A stretch of 64,000 bases of DNA from RGIG3159 sp034927685 (GCA_034927685.1 JAYFPO010000020.1:24927-88926), one strand, 5' to 3'. Counted from the stretch's first letter, positions 42,194 through 51,493 are shown. Program-made: numbers and translations. Notes: generated from the sequence alone by a model not told the origin.

Positions 42194-42898
42194 GTGCGTG
42201 TGCAGAGTTTTCGGAGACAGACCCTGAATCAGCAGCTCATGGACGCCATCGTGGGCGCAATTCAGCGCGGCGAGCTGCCGGCAGGGACCAAGCTGCCGGC
42301 AGAGGCGGAGATGGCCGCGTCTTACCGTGTCAGTCGCAATACCCTGCGGGAGACCATCAAGATCCTGGAGGTGTTCGGGATCATCGAATCTCTCCACGGG
42401 CAGGGAACCTTTATCTCGGAGTTTGCGCAGCAGCGAATTCCGAATATTCAGATCATCGGCGTGCTTTCGGAAAACCGCTCGGTGCAGGCGCTGCTGGACG
42501 CGCGGATGGTGGTCGAACCGGGGCTGGCGGAGCTGGCAGCGCAGCGGCGGACGGAAGAGGACCTGGCCCTGATCGCCAACAGCGAAGCGGTCCTGCTCTG
42601 CGGCAGCAGTGCCGTCGATCCCCAGCGGCTGTTCCACCTGCGGGTGGCGGCAGCTGCCAAGTGCGAACTTCTCAGCAGTTTTCTGGAGCTGCTGTTCCAG
42701 CAGCTGCTGCACTCGCCCTACCCCTTACTGCAGGATAGCGCCGCCGCAGACTATAACGCGGAGGAAGTCCGGGAGCATCGGGAGATTTTTGAAAGCATTG
42801 TAGCCGGCAACGGAGCCGAAGCCCGGACGCGGATGGCCCGGCATCTCAGGAACCGATTTGATCTGCTGTATACAGACGGAACGGCGGAGGAAGAATAG
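42194..42898 (+). CDS. GntR-family transcriptional regulator, FadR/FCD type
   Basis: The 234-residue regulator has an N-terminal winged helix (about 8-75: GELPAGTKLPAEAEMAASYRVSRNTLRETIKILEVFGIIESLHGQGTFI). Its C-terminal all-helical FCD ligand domain (about 95-225) carries Asp and His metal/ligand positions in LDARMVVEPGLAELAAQR, LFHLRVAAAA and EEVREHREIFESI. FCD domains bind small carboxylates or sugar acids. The start is GTG 42194 behind GAAGGG, with a second GTG two codons in. It is divergent from the enolase-superfamily gene and 1 bp from pdp, so it may control both directions. Confidence 0.88.
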   Translation: MRVQSFRRQTLNQQLMDAIVGAIQRGELPAGTKLPAEAEMAASYRVSRNTLRETIKILEVFGIIESLHGQGTFISEFAQQRIPNIQIIGVLSENRSVQALLDARMVVEPGLAELAAQRRTEEDLALIANSEAVLLCGSSAVDPQRLFHLRVAAAAKCELLSSFLELLFQQLLHSPYPLLQDSAAADYNAEEVREHREIFESIVAGNGAEARTRMARHLRNRFDLLYTDGTAEEE

Positions 42899-42899
42899 C

Positions 42900-44204
42900 A
42901 TGATGAGAATGGTAGATTTGATCCGGCAAAAGCGGGACGGCGGCGCCTTGACCGAAGAGGCAATCCGATCCATCGTCGCGGGCTTTACGGCGGGCGATAT
43001 CCCGGACTACCAAATGTCCGCCTTTGCCATGGCGGTGCTGTTCCGGGGCATGACCCGGCAGGAGACGGCGGTACTGACCGACGCCATGTGGCGCTCCGGC
43101 GACAGCGTAGACCTCAGCAGGTTTGGTGCGCTGTCCGTGGACAAGCACTCCACCGGCGGCGTGGGAGACAAAACCACGCTGATCGTCGGCCCCATCGTAG
43201 CGGCGCTGGGCGGTAAGGTGGCCAAAATGTCAGGCCGCGGCCTCGGCCACACCGGCGGTACCGTGGACAAGCTGGAGTCGATTCCCGGCTTTCGCACGAC
43301 CCTGTCCGTGGAGGAAATGCTTCGGCAGGTGGAGCAGGTCGGCATCGCAGTGGTCGGCCAGTCCGGCAACCTGACGCCGGCGGACAAAAAGCTCTACGCC
43401 CTGCGGGACGTGACGGCCACGGTGGACAGCCTGCCGCTGATCGCCGCCTCCATCCTCTCCAAGAAGCTTGCTGCCGGCGCGAAAAACATTGTACTGGACG
43501 TCAAGGTCGGTTCCGGCGCATTTATGAAAACCAGAGAGGACGCCTGGGCGCTGGCGACGGAGATGGTGGAAATCGGCAAGTCCTATGGGCGAAACCTGTC
43601 GGCCGTTCTCTCCAATATGGACATTCCGCTGGGAAATTACGTCGGCAACGCGCTGGAGGTCATGGAAGCGGCGGAGATTTTACAGGGCCGCGGCTGTCCG
43701 GATCTGCGGGAGCTGTGCCTGGTTCTCAGCGCGGAGATGCTGCATCTGGCGATTGGTCTCCCGCTGAAGGAGAGCCGGCAGCAGGCGGAAACCTGCCTGC
43801 AAAGCGGCAGGGCGTTCGAAACCATGCGGCAATGGATCGCCGCCCAGGGCGGCGACGCTGCGGCGCTGGAGGATTTTTCCCGTCTGCCGCAGGCGGCGAT
43901 TTCGCGGGAGCTCGTAGCGCCGCAAAGTGGCTTTGTCACCAGAATGGACGCGGAAGCGGTCGGCGACGCATCGGTGCTGCTGGGCGCCGGCCGTGCCAGG
44001 AAAGAGGACGCCATCGACTACGCAGCCGGAATCCGGCTTTGCAAAAAAACAGGCGATTTCGCGCAAGCGGGCGAGCCGGTCGCCATTCTCTATACCGATC
44101 AGGCGTCTACGCTGCAGGATGCGGAAGAGACGCTGCACCGCGCGTACACCTGGGGAGATGCGGCGCCTGCGCGGGAACCGCTCATTTTGGACGTGGTTCG
44201 ATAG
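42900..44204 (+). CDS. pdp: Pyrimidine-nucleoside phosphorylase
   Basis: This 434-residue enzyme splits uridine, thymidine or deoxyuridine with phosphate into base plus (deoxy)ribose-1-phosphate. It starts MMRMVDLIRQKRDGG, the family N-terminus, and has the phosphate-binding KHSTGGVGDKTTLIV (about 81-95), the family signature SGRGLGHTGGTVDKLESI (about 112-129), LDVKVGSGAFMKT and a C-terminal hammerhead domain. Length and start match Pdp of Gram-positives rather than longer forms. ATG 42900 lies 9 nt after GGAGG. The uridine kinase gene is 14 bp downstream. Confidence 0.94.
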   Translation: MMRMVDLIRQKRDGGALTEEAIRSIVAGFTAGDIPDYQMSAFAMAVLFRGMTRQETAVLTDAMWRSGDSVDLSRFGALSVDKHSTGGVGDKTTLIVGPIVAALGGKVAKMSGRGLGHTGGTVDKLESIPGFRTTLSVEEMLRQVEQVGIAVVGQSGNLTPADKKLYALRDVTATVDSLPLIAASILSKKLAAGAKNIVLDVKVGSGAFMKTREDAWALATEMVEIGKSYGRNLSAVLSNMDIPLGNYVGNALEVMEAAEILQGRGCPDLRELCLVLSAEMLHLAIGLPLKESRQQAETCLQSGRAFETMRQWIAAQGGDAAALEDFSRLPQAAISRELVAPQSGFVTRMDAEAVGDASVLLGAGRARKEDAIDYAAGIRLCKKTGDFAQAGEPVAILYTDQASTLQDAEETLHRAYTWGDAAPAREPLILDVVR

Positions 44205-44218
44205 GGAGGAGACGGAGT

Positions 44219-44836
44219 ATGGCGGAGACTCTGGTCATCGGAATCGCCGGAGGTACCGGCAGCGGAAAAACGACGTTGATGAAGGCGCTGATCGCGCAGT
44301 TTGGCGACAATCTCTCCGTGCTCAGCCACGACAATTATTACAAAGCCCATGACGAGCTGTCGCTGGAGGAGCGGGCGCTTTTGAATTACGACTGCCCGGA
44401 CGCCTTTGACACGGAGATGCTGATTTCGCATTTGCGCCTTCTGAAGCAGGGACAGGCCATTCAGTGCCCTGTCTATGATTTCACCATCCACAACAGGACT
44501 GCGGAAACCGTCCCCGTGGAGCCGCGGCCGGTAATCGTGGTGGAGGGAATCCTGATTTTTGCGAATCAGGCGCTCTGCGACGAGCTGGACATCAAAATCT
44601 TTGTGGACGCAGAAGCGGATATCCGGCTGGCCCGGCGGATCCGGCGGGACGTGCGAAAACGGGGCCGGAGCCTGGAGTCGGTGGTGGAGCAGTATTTGAC
44701 CACAGTAAAGCCCATGCATGAGATGTATGTGGAACCAAGCAAAAAAAACGCCGACCTGGTGGTACTCGGCGGCGGAAAGAATCCGGTGGCGCTCGAGATG
44801 ATCGCCGGACGGATTCAGCGCCATCTGGGACAGTGA
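44219..44836 (+). CDS. udk: Uridine kinase
   Basis: The 205-residue P-loop kinase phosphorylates uridine and cytidine to UMP and CMP. It has Walker A GGTGSGKTT (about 11-19), SHDNYYK (about 36-42), NYDCPDAFDTEML, PVYDFTIHNR (about 80-89) and VEGILIF, all standard for uridine kinase, and RRIRRDVRKRGR in the lid. Following pdp directly, it completes a pyrimidine-salvage pair. ATG 44219 follows GGGAGGA. A longer frame from 43715 is out-of-phase readthrough of pdp. Confidence 0.93.
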   Translation: MAETLVIGIAGGTGSGKTTLMKALIAQFGDNLSVLSHDNYYKAHDELSLEERALLNYDCPDAFDTEMLISHLRLLKQGQAIQCPVYDFTIHNRTAETVPVEPRPVIVVEGILIFANQALCDELDIKIFVDAEADIRLARRIRRDVRKRGRSLESVVEQYLTTVKPMHEMYVEPSKKNADLVVLGGGKNPVALEMIAGRIQRHLGQ

Positions 44837-44866
44837 AAAGCGCAGCGTCCGCGTCTTGATTTGGTA

Positions 44867-44901
44867 AAATGCGGGGTCTTTCCTAGAAAGGCCCCGCATT
44901 T
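44867..44901 (+). terminator. Hairpin terminating the pdp-udk unit
   Basis: AAATGCGGGGTCTTT / AAAGGCCCCGCATTT (44867-44881, 44887-44901), 15 bp with one G-T pair; only a weak T tail. Confidence 0.65.
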
Positions 44902-44945
44902 GCGAAAAAAAAAGTACAAAAAGGATGGAAAAAATAAATTTTCTA

Positions 44946-44974
44946 TTGTAAACAGGGAAATATAAGTATATAAT
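44946..44974 (+). promoter_or_regulatory. Promoter of rpoD
   Basis: -35 TTGTAA (44946-44951) and -10 TATAAT (44969-44974), 17 bp apart, in an AT-rich stretch. Confidence 0.7.
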
Positions 44975-45036
44975 GAATCGAGTACGCGGTTTTCCGCGTG
45001 AAATAGTGGAACAACAGATACGGGGAAGCGTGCAGA

Positions 45037-46158
45037 ATGGCAAATACCAAAAAAATCAGCGACGAAGTTCGGGCACCCATTGCCGCGCTCATCGCAAAGG
45101 CGCAGAAGGATGGCTCCATACAGGCTTCGGAGCTGAATGCAGAGCTGGAAAAGCTGGATCTCTCACCGGATAAAGTTGAGCAGATTTACGATACCTTTGA
45201 AGCGATGGGCATCCAGATTATCAGCCCAGAGCTGGAGTTGGATCTGAGCGACGATCTGGAACCAGGCCTACCCGAGACAGAAGAGAGTGAGGAAGAACTG
45301 ATCGATCCGGTGGAGTTAGCGGCGGAATACAGTCTGGACGACCCGGTTCGGATGTATCTCAAGGAAATCGGGCAGGTAAAGCTGCTGACCGCCGAAGAGG
45401 AAGTTGACTTGGCCAAGAGAGTCGCAACGGGAGACCTGCGGGCCAAAAATAAACTGACGGAGGCCAACCTGCGGCTGGTGGTCTCCATCGCAAAGAAATA
45501 CTCCGGCCGTGGCCTGCACATCCTGGATCTGATCCAAGAGGGCAATACAGGCCTGATCCGCGCAGTCGACAAGTTCGACTGGACAAAAGGGAACAAGTTC
45601 TCTACATATGCGACCTGGTGGATCCGGCAGGCGATCACGAGAGCCATTGCCGACCAAGCGAGAACGATTCGCGTACCGGTCCATATGGTGGAGGTCATCA
45701 ACAAGGCCACCCGCTGCAACCGGAAGTTGGTGCAGGAGTTGGGCCGGGAACCGACGCTGGACGAAATCGCGGCGGAACTGAATCTGCCCATTGAAAAGAT
45801 CATCGAGGCCAACCGGACCGCAGCCGACACGCTGTCGCTGGACACGCCTGTGGGCGACGAAGAGGATACCACCATCGGCTCCTTCGTGGAGGACGACAAC
45901 ACGCCCGGCCCCGCCGACGTGACCTCCAACACCCTGCTGGCCGAAGCGCTTTCCGAGATCCTTGGCACCCTGACCGACCGGGAAGCCGACGTCTTGCGGA
46001 TGCGATTCGGCATGTACGACGGCAGAACCCACACGCTGGAAGAGGTCGGACAGATCTTCGGTGTTACCAGAGAGCGCATTCGCCAGATTGAAAATAAGGC
46101 GATCCGCAAACTGCGGCACCCCTCCAGAGCGAAAAAGATCAAGGATTTTTACTGCTAA
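45037..46158 (+). CDS. rpoD: Primary sigma factor RpoD (sigma-A)
   Basis: This 373-residue housekeeping sigma factor directs RNA polymerase to -35/-10 promoters like those found across the window. Region 1.1 is at about 1-80. Region 1.2 is YSLDDPVRMYLKEIGQVKLL. Region 2 has NLRLVVSIAKKYSGRGLHILDLIQEGNTGLIRAVDKFDW and FSTYATWWIRQAITRAI, with the -10 recognition residues. Region 3 covers about 215-285. Region 4 has EEVGQIFGVTRERIRQIENKAIRKLRHP, the -35 helix-turn-helix. Unlike most Firmicutes, dnaG is not next to it. GGGGAAG precedes the ATG. Confidence 0.97.
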   Translation: MANTKKISDEVRAPIAALIAKAQKDGSIQASELNAELEKLDLSPDKVEQIYDTFEAMGIQIISPELELDLSDDLEPGLPETEESEEELIDPVELAAEYSLDDPVRMYLKEIGQVKLLTAEEEVDLAKRVATGDLRAKNKLTEANLRLVVSIAKKYSGRGLHILDLIQEGNTGLIRAVDKFDWTKGNKFSTYATWWIRQAITRAIADQARTIRVPVHMVEVINKATRCNRKLVQELGREPTLDEIAAELNLPIEKIIEANRTAADTLSLDTPVGDEEDTTIGSFVEDDNTPGPADVTSNTLLAEALSEILGTLTDREADVLRMRFGMYDGRTHTLEEVGQIFGVTRERIRQIENKAIRKLRHPSRAKKIKDFYC

Positions 46159-46163
46159 TCACA

Positions 46164-46205
46164 AAAGCGCCTGCTGCAAAACTAGAATTTTGCAGCAGGC
46201 GCTTT
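46164..46205. terminator. Long hairpin after rpoD
   Basis: AAAGCGCCTGCTGCAAAA / TTTTGCAGCAGGCGCTTT, a perfect 18-bp stem with a 6-nt loop, 5 bp after the rpoD stop. It can serve both strands. Confidence 0.8.
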
Positions 46206-46234
46206 CTCTCTGAAAAAAGATGGATGATTCTTTC

Positions 46235-46273
46235 TCCCTTGCAAGGAGAGATGCGCTTTGCAAGGGAATTTTT
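46235..46273 (+). terminator. Second hairpin downstream of rpoD
   Basis: TCCCTTGCAA (46235-46244) and TTGCAAGGGA (46258-46267) pair perfectly and are followed by ATTTTT. The rest of 46274-46384 has no gene I can support. Confidence 0.55.
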
Positions 46274-46384
46274 CGGCCCGCAGGGCCGAGTCGAAGAGCG
46301 GGCCGGCAGACGTCCGCCGACAAGAAGCTCGCAGCCGCCGGAACCTGCACCACAAAGATGCGATTCTTTCGTGGGAGGACCGGA

Positions 46385-48280
46385 TTACGCCTCCGGGTCG
46401 GCAAGCGCGCCGCGCACCGGGGCGTCGAAAATCGAGGTGGTGGAGACCTCCGGGATTTCCCGACCCTCCATACATGCCTCGAACTGATCCCGATCCATGG
46501 TGCTGTGCTGCAGCAGGTATTGCGCAACTTGTCGCAGCTTTTCCTGATTCTCTTCCAAAATGGCATGGCAGGCTTCATAGGCTTCGTCTACAACCACCTT
46601 GGTCTCCTCGTCGATCTCGCCGGCAACCCGCTCGGAGTAGGATTTTGTCTTTTCGTAGTCGCGCCCGATAAACACCTCGCCGTCCTGTTCATAGGAGACG
46701 GCGCCCAGCCGGGCGCTCATGCCATATTTGGCCACCATATCCCGGGCAATGCCCGTAGCGCGCTGCAGGTCGCTGGACGCGCCGGTGGAGATGTCGCCCA
46801 TTTCCATGGATTCCGCGATACGGCCGCCCAGCAGCGCGACGACATCCTCGAACATCTGGTTCCGGGAGGCATAGCTCTGGTCGTGATCCGGCAGGCTGAG
46901 CGTCATGCCACCAGCGCCGCCGCGGGGGATGATGGTGATCTGATGCACAGGATCATGGGCAGGCAGATGATACATGGCGACGGCGTGGCCCGCCTCGTGG
47001 ACGGCGGTGAGCCGGCGCTCGTGCGCGGACATCACGCGGCTGATCTTCTGGGGCCCGGCCAGCACTTTCATCATAGCCTCCTCCAGATCGTCCATGGCGA
47101 CGACCGGGCGGCTATCCCGGGCAGCCAGCAGGGCAGCCTCGTTCAGGAGATTGGCAAGATCCGCGCCGGTGAAGCCGCCGGTGGCCTGCGCGATGGTTTT
47201 GAGGCTGACGGTATCCGCCAGCGGTTTATCTTTGGAGTGTACCTTCAGAATGGCCTCGCGGCCCCGGGAGTCCGGCACGCCGACATAGACCTGCCGGTCA
47301 AACCGACCGGGGCGCAGCAGCGCCGGATCCAGGATATCCTTCCGGTTGGTGGCTGCAATGACGATGACTCCCTCATTCTGCCCGAAGCCGTCCATCTCCA
47401 CCAGAAGCTGATTCAGGGTCTGCTCCCGCTCGTCATGGCCGCCGCCGAGACCGGCGCCGCGCTTCCGGCCCACCGCGTCGATCTCGTCGATGAACACAAT
47501 GGAGGGCGCCAGTTTCTTTGCGGTTTCAAAGAGGTCGCGGACCCGGCTGGCGCCGACGCCGACATACATCTCCACAAAATCCGAGCCGGAGATGGAGAGA
47601 AACTGTACATTTGCCTCGCCGGCAACCGCTTTGGCAATCAGCGTTTTTCCGGTGCCCGGCGGGCCTACCAACAACACGCCCTTGGGGATGCGGGCGCCGA
47701 TGGCGGTATATTTTTCGGGGTCCCGCAGGAAATCCACGATCTCGCGCAGCTCTTCCTTCTCCTCGTCGGCGCCGGCCACGTCGTCAAAGGTGACGCGCTT
47801 GTCTTCCGCAATGCCGACACGGGCATTGGCCTTGCCGAACTTGGCCAAGGGATTGTTGCCGCCGGATCGGTTTGTCAGGTAGACGAAGAGAAACACCACG
47901 GCGACGCCCACCAGCAGATAAGGCAAAATCGTGAGAATCCACGGTGTTTCGGTATCTGGCTGGTAGTCATACTCCTCCAGCGTACCGGCCGCCGTCTGCG
48001 CGCGGATCAGCTCGCCCAGATCCTCCCGGAAATAGTCGGTGCTGGCAAGCTTACAGGTGATGCTGGTCTGCCCGTTGTAGGGGGTATAAAGCTCCATGGT
48101 GAGCAGTTTGTCCTTCGTGGAGAAGGATTTGACCTGCTGCTGCTCAAACAGGGAAACCGCCTCAGAATAGGGAATCGGCTGCTGCCGGTTACTGTTGGAG
48201 AACGTATAGAGTGCAAGCATCAGCAGGCCGCAGAGGAGCGAATAAATCACAATGCTGATCAGCTTTGTTGTTCGTTTCAA
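46385..48280 (-). CDS. ftsH: ATP-dependent zinc metalloprotease FtsH
   Basis: FtsH degrades membrane and short-lived cytosolic proteins as a membrane-bound hexamer. The 631 residues hold two membrane helices (about 8-26 and 114-136) with an extracytoplasmic domain between them. The AAA module has Walker A GPPGTGKT (206-213), Walker B VFIDEID (262-268) and the second-region-of-homology arginines in LLRPGRFDRQ. The zinc site is HEAGH (428-432), with the third ligand Asp further on. The start is TTG 48280 behind AAGGAG. It is last in the gdpP-rplI-dnaB-tilS-hpt-ftsH run; tilS-hpt-ftsH is a common Firmicute order. Confidence 0.97.
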   Translation of the reverse strand: MKRTTKLISIVIYSLLCGLLMLALYTFSNSNRQQPIPYSEAVSLFEQQQVKSFSTKDKLLTMELYTPYNGQTSITCKLASTDYFREDLGELIRAQTAAGTLEEYDYQPDTETPWILTILPYLLVGVAVVFLFVYLTNRSGGNNPLAKFGKANARVGIAEDKRVTFDDVAGADEEKEELREIVDFLRDPEKYTAIGARIPKGVLLVGPPGTGKTLIAKAVAGEANVQFLSISGSDFVEMYVGVGASRVRDLFETAKKLAPSIVFIDEIDAVGRKRGAGLGGGHDEREQTLNQLLVEMDGFGQNEGVIVIAATNRKDILDPALLRPGRFDRQVYVGVPDSRGREAILKVHSKDKPLADTVSLKTIAQATGGFTGADLANLLNEAALLAARDSRPVVAMDDLEEAMMKVLAGPQKISRVMSAHERRLTAVHEAGHAVAMYHLPAHDPVHQITIIPRGGAGGMTLSLPDHDQSYASRNQMFEDVVALLGGRIAESMEMGDISTGASSDLQRATGIARDMVAKYGMSARLGAVSYEQDGEVFIGRDYEKTKSYSERVAGEIDEETKVVVDEAYEACHAILEENQEKLRQVAQYLLQHSTMDRDQFEACMEGREIPEVSTTSIFDAPVRGALADPEA

Positions 48281-48292
48281 TCCGGAAACTCC

Positions 48293-48832
48293 TTATTTTT
48301 CATAGACTTCTGGCTTCAAAATGCCAATAAAAGGCAGATTGCGGTAGTAGTCGTTGTAGTCGAGGCCATAGCCGACAACAAAGTCGTTGGGAATGGTGAA
48401 GCCCACATAGTCGGCAGAGATGTCCACAATCCGGCGCGCAGGCTTATCCAGCAGCGTGCAAACCTTCAGGGACGCGGGGCGCAGCGCGCGAAGATGATCC
48501 ACCGTGTACCGCAGCGTCAAGCCCGAATCGATAATATCCTCCAGGATGACAACATGGCGGCCTTCCAATGGGAGGCTCACGTCCTTCGTAAGCGCGATGG
48601 TGCCGGAGGTCTCGGTGCCGGCGCCGTAGGAAGATACCGCCATCAGGTCGATTTGGCAGGGGATCGGCGTGGCACGGATCATATCGCCGAAAAATAGGAT
48701 CACGCCCTTCAGTACCCCCACAAAAATCGGGACCTTATCCCGGTATTCTTCGGCCAACTCCCGGCCAAGCTCCCGAACCCGCGTCTGCAGCTGTTCTTCC
48801 GTAATCAGAATTCGTTCAATGTCCTGGTTCAT
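48293..48832 (-). CDS. hpt: Hypoxanthine phosphoribosyltransferase
   Basis: The 179-residue type I phosphoribosyltransferase salvages hypoxanthine (and guanine) to IMP/GMP. The PRPP-binding signature VVILEDIIDSGLTL (about 92-105) and the flexible-loop YGAGTETSG are clear, as is the C-terminal DFVVGYGLDYNDYYRNLPFIGIL with the purine-stacking aromatic. The ATG overlaps the tilS stop as ATGA. In Bacillus, Hpt and TilS also neighbour FtsH and are reported to affect its expression. Confidence 0.95.
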   Translation of the reverse strand: MNQDIERILITEEQLQTRVRELGRELAEEYRDKVPIFVGVLKGVILFFGDMIRATPIPCQIDLMAVSSYGAGTETSGTIALTKDVSLPLEGRHVVILEDIIDSGLTLRYTVDHLRALRPASLKVCTLLDKPARRIVDISADYVGFTIPNDFVVGYGLDYNDYYRNLPFIGILKPEVYEK

Positions 48833-50163
48833 AGCGACGGCACTCCTCGTTTTTCTTTCTGTTCTTCAAAGCGGACCAGCAGCAGGGCGCTGCCGGGCCG
48901 CGGCAGGTATTCCCGACTGACGCCGACGCCGCAAACCGCCAGCACCCGGTTGCCCATTGCCAGAACCGGAAGGCTGCCGCGCTGGGACGCTGGAATTTTT
49001 CGGTCAATCATCAGCCGTTTCAGGGATTTGCGGCCGCCGGGCAGGACAAACATATCGCCGGTCCGCCGGGGACGCAGGGTAATTTCTCCGTCTATCATAG
49101 CATAGTTCAGGAGATATGTGTTGCGGTCCGAAGAAAAATGCGGGGGATTTTCCAAAAGTTCTGCCCGGACAGACAGGGACAGCTCCGGCAAACGCGTCTG
49201 CCCCGGCACGGAAAGCCGCCGCGCCTGCCAGATTGGCGGCAGCTCCGTTTCCGTGCGAAACAGGCCATAGGCCCGAAGCACCCGGACGCCGCCGGGCAGG
49301 TCCCGCCGGCCGGTGGGCGATTCCGCGCAGAGCATCTCCCGCACGGCCTCGGTGTGCCGGGCGTCCGCGGAAACAACCTGCCGGATAACCCGCCGCTGCA
49401 TCGCCTCCGGCAGTGCGCGAAAGGCGGCGCAGTCGTAGCCGCCATCCCGGCGCAGCCGGGAGACGGTCTCGGCAGTTTCCCCCTCCAGATAGTCGTCCTC
49501 AGCCCGCAGCAGCAGGCTCTGGGTGAGCAGCGTCTCCGACAGCGCGGGGTTTTCCTGCCGCAGAAGGGGAAGCACATGGTGACGGAGACGATTGCGGCGG
49601 TATTCGTCGCTTTCGTTGCTCCCATCCTCCCGCCACGAGAGCTGCTCCGCCGTCAGAAAGGACAGAATTTCCGTCCGTGTGACGCAGAGCAATGGCCGGA
49701 CAAGCCGGTCGCGCTTTGGCGGGATACCCGCGAGCCCCCGGATCCCCGCGCCCCGCGTCAGATTCAGAAGGACCGTCTCCGCATTGTCATCTGCTGTGTG
49801 GCCGGTGGCGATCCGGCCACCGCAGCCGAGCAAAAAGCGGTACCGAAGTTCCCGGGCCGCGGTCTCGACGGAGAGCTTCCTTTCGGCGGCATAGGCGGCG
49901 ACATCGCCGCGACCCACCACCAGCGGCACACCATGGGCCGCGCAGAAATCCCGGACAAATTCCTCGTCACGGTCGGCCTCCGCGGCGCGGAGGCCATGGT
50001 GAAAATGGGCTGCGGAGACCGTGATGCCCAGCTCCTGCCGCAGAGAAAGCAGGCAGCACAGCATCGCCATGGAATCCGCGCCGCCGGAAACGGCGCAGGT
50101 CACGCGGCCGCCGCCGGAAAACAGCCCCTGCTCCAGGCAGAAGCGCAGAACCTTATCCCTCAT
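48829..50163 (-). CDS. tilS: tRNA(Ile)-lysidine synthetase
   Basis: TilS converts C34 of the CAU-anticodon tRNA-Ile to lysidine so that it reads AUA. The 444-residue protein has the PP-loop SGGADSMAML (about 26-35), HFHHGLR, VETAARELRYRFL and GHTADDNAETVLLNL (about 123-137) in the N-terminal ATP-pyrophosphatase domain, then the TilS middle domain. The C-terminal domain ends with KSLKRLMIDRKIPASQR, the tRNA-binding tail. ATG 50163 overlaps the dnaB stop by 11 bp; an upstream extension to 50406 would run inside dnaB. Confidence 0.94.
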   Translation of the reverse strand: MRDKVLRFCLEQGLFSGGGRVTCAVSGGADSMAMLCCLLSLRQELGITVSAAHFHHGLRAAEADRDEEFVRDFCAAHGVPLVVGRGDVAAYAAERKLSVETAARELRYRFLLGCGGRIATGHTADDNAETVLLNLTRGAGIRGLAGIPPKRDRLVRPLLCVTRTEILSFLTAEQLSWREDGSNESDEYRRNRLRHHVLPLLRQENPALSETLLTQSLLLRAEDDYLEGETAETVSRLRRDGGYDCAAFRALPEAMQRRVIRQVVSADARHTEAVREMLCAESPTGRRDLPGGVRVLRAYGLFRTETELPPIWQARRLSVPGQTRLPELSLSVRAELLENPPHFSSDRNTYLLNYAMIDGEITLRPRRTGDMFVLPGGRKSLKRLMIDRKIPASQRGSLPVLAMGNRVLAVCGVGVSREYLPRPGSALLLVRFEEQKEKRGVPSL

Positions 50164-51493
50164 TGTGCTTCCACTCCCGATCGGCAAAGGTCGTGTACTG
50201 TGGGATCCACTGGAGCTTGACCGTGCCTGTCTCGCCGTGGCGGTTCTTGGCGATGATACATTCGGCCACGTTCTTTTCCTCTGAGTCCTCGTGATAGTAG
50301 TCGTCACGGTACAGGAACATGACCTGGTCGGCATCCTGCTCAATGGCGCCGGATTCGCGGAGGTCCGACAGAATGGGCCGCTTGTCCGGGCGGCTTTCAT
50401 TGGCACGGGAGAGCTGGCTCAGACAGACGACGGGAACATTCAGCTCCTTGGCCATGATCTTCAGGGCGCGGGAAATCTCGCTGACCACCGTGACCCGATT
50501 TTCCGCCTTTTTCCCGGCTTCGGCGGCGGTCATGAGCTGAAGATAGTCGATGAATACAAGGCCCAGATTGTCGATGCGGCGGCATTTGGCGTTCATCTCG
50601 GCCACGGTGATGGAGGGGTTATCGTCCACGCGCAGGTCGGTCTGACTGAGGGCCGAGGAGGCAAGACTGATCTTGCTCCACTCGTCCTCCGTCAGGCGGC
50701 CGGTCACCAGCTTCTGATTGTCCACGAAACTCTCATTGGAAATCAGGCGCATGGCAAGCTGTTCCCGGGACATTTCCAGCGAGAAAAAGACCACCGTCTT
50801 CCCCGTGTGCTTGGCCGCGTGGAGGGCCATGTTGAGCGCGATGGAGGTCTTGCCCATGCCGGGACGCGCGGCGATCAGCGCCAGGTCGGAGTTGTTGAGT
50901 CCGTTGATCTTCCGATCCAGATCCCGGAGGCCGGTGGAGATGCCGGGGAATTCGTTCTCCGACTTGGCCAGCTCCGCCAGCCGGTCGAATACCTTGACGA
51001 GAACCGTGCCAATGTGCTCCAGCCCCTCGGCGGAAGCGCCCTTGCGCAGGGCATAGATCTTTTTTTCCGCGCTTTCCAGGATCTCGCCCGCGGTGCCGAC
51101 GCCCTCCCGGACGGTCTCCACAATGTCGGAGCCGGCCTGGGAGATGCTGCGCAGAAGCGCTTTGCTGCGGACGATGGCCGCGTACTCGAGCACGTTGGCG
51201 GCAGTGGGCGTGATCTCCATGAGCTGCATCAGATAGTTGGACGTGGTGCTTTCCTCGAAAACGCCGCGTTCCTTCATCTTGTTCAGCACGGTGACGGGAT
51301 CAATCACCTCGGAAAAGTTGAACATGGAATAGATCGTCTCAAAGATATCCCGATTCTGCTGGAGATAGAAGTCCTCCGGACGCAGCGCGCCGATGACATT
51401 TGCTACGCACCGGCTGTCGATCAGCATCGCACCCAGGACGGACTGCTCCGCCTCCAACGCCTGAGGAACCTGTCGCTCGAGTAATTCATCCAT
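50153..51493 (-). CDS. dnaB: Replicative DNA helicase DnaB
   Basis: This hexameric 5'-3' helicase unwinds DNA at the replication fork (Bacillus name DnaC). The 446 residues have the N-terminal domain (LERQVPQALEAEQSVLGAML, PEDFYLQQNRDIF) that binds primase. The RecA-like domain has FPGISTGLRDLDRKINGL, Walker A AARPGMGKTSIALN (about 207-220), Walker B LVFIDYLQLM and the arginine-finger region FLYRDDYYHED. ATG 51493 is preferred over GTG 51502 because AAAGGG lies at the right distance. It follows rplI, the usual rplI-dnaB order of Firmicutes. Confidence 0.97.
   Translation of the reverse strand: MDELLERQVPQALEAEQSVLGAMLIDSRCVANVIGALRPEDFYLQQNRDIFETIYSMFNFSEVIDPVTVLNKMKERGVFEESTTSNYLMQLMEITPTAANVLEYAAIVRSKALLRSISQAGSDIVETVREGVGTAGEILESAEKKIYALRKGASAEGLEHIGTVLVKVFDRLAELAKSENEFPGISTGLRDLDRKINGLNNSDLALIAARPGMGKTSIALNMALHAAKHTGKTVVFFSLEMSREQLAMRLISNESFVDNQKLVTGRLTEDEWSKISLASSALSQTDLRVDDNPSITVAEMNAKCRRIDNLGLVFIDYLQLMTAAEAGKKAENRVTVVSEISRALKIMAKELNVPVVCLSQLSRANESRPDKRPILSDLRESGAIEQDADQVMFLYRDDYYHEDSEEKNVAECIIAKNRHGETGTVKLQWIPQYTTFADREWKHNEG

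Noticed and set aside
40783..42898. Mobile element or integron around the opine-dehydrogenase unit
   Set aside because: No integrase, terminal repeats or tRNA gene seen; base composition is like the neighbours.
46220..48697. 825-codon plus-strand frame opposite ftsH and hpt
   Set aside because: It is the complement of ftsH and hpt, whose active-site motifs are intact on the minus strand.
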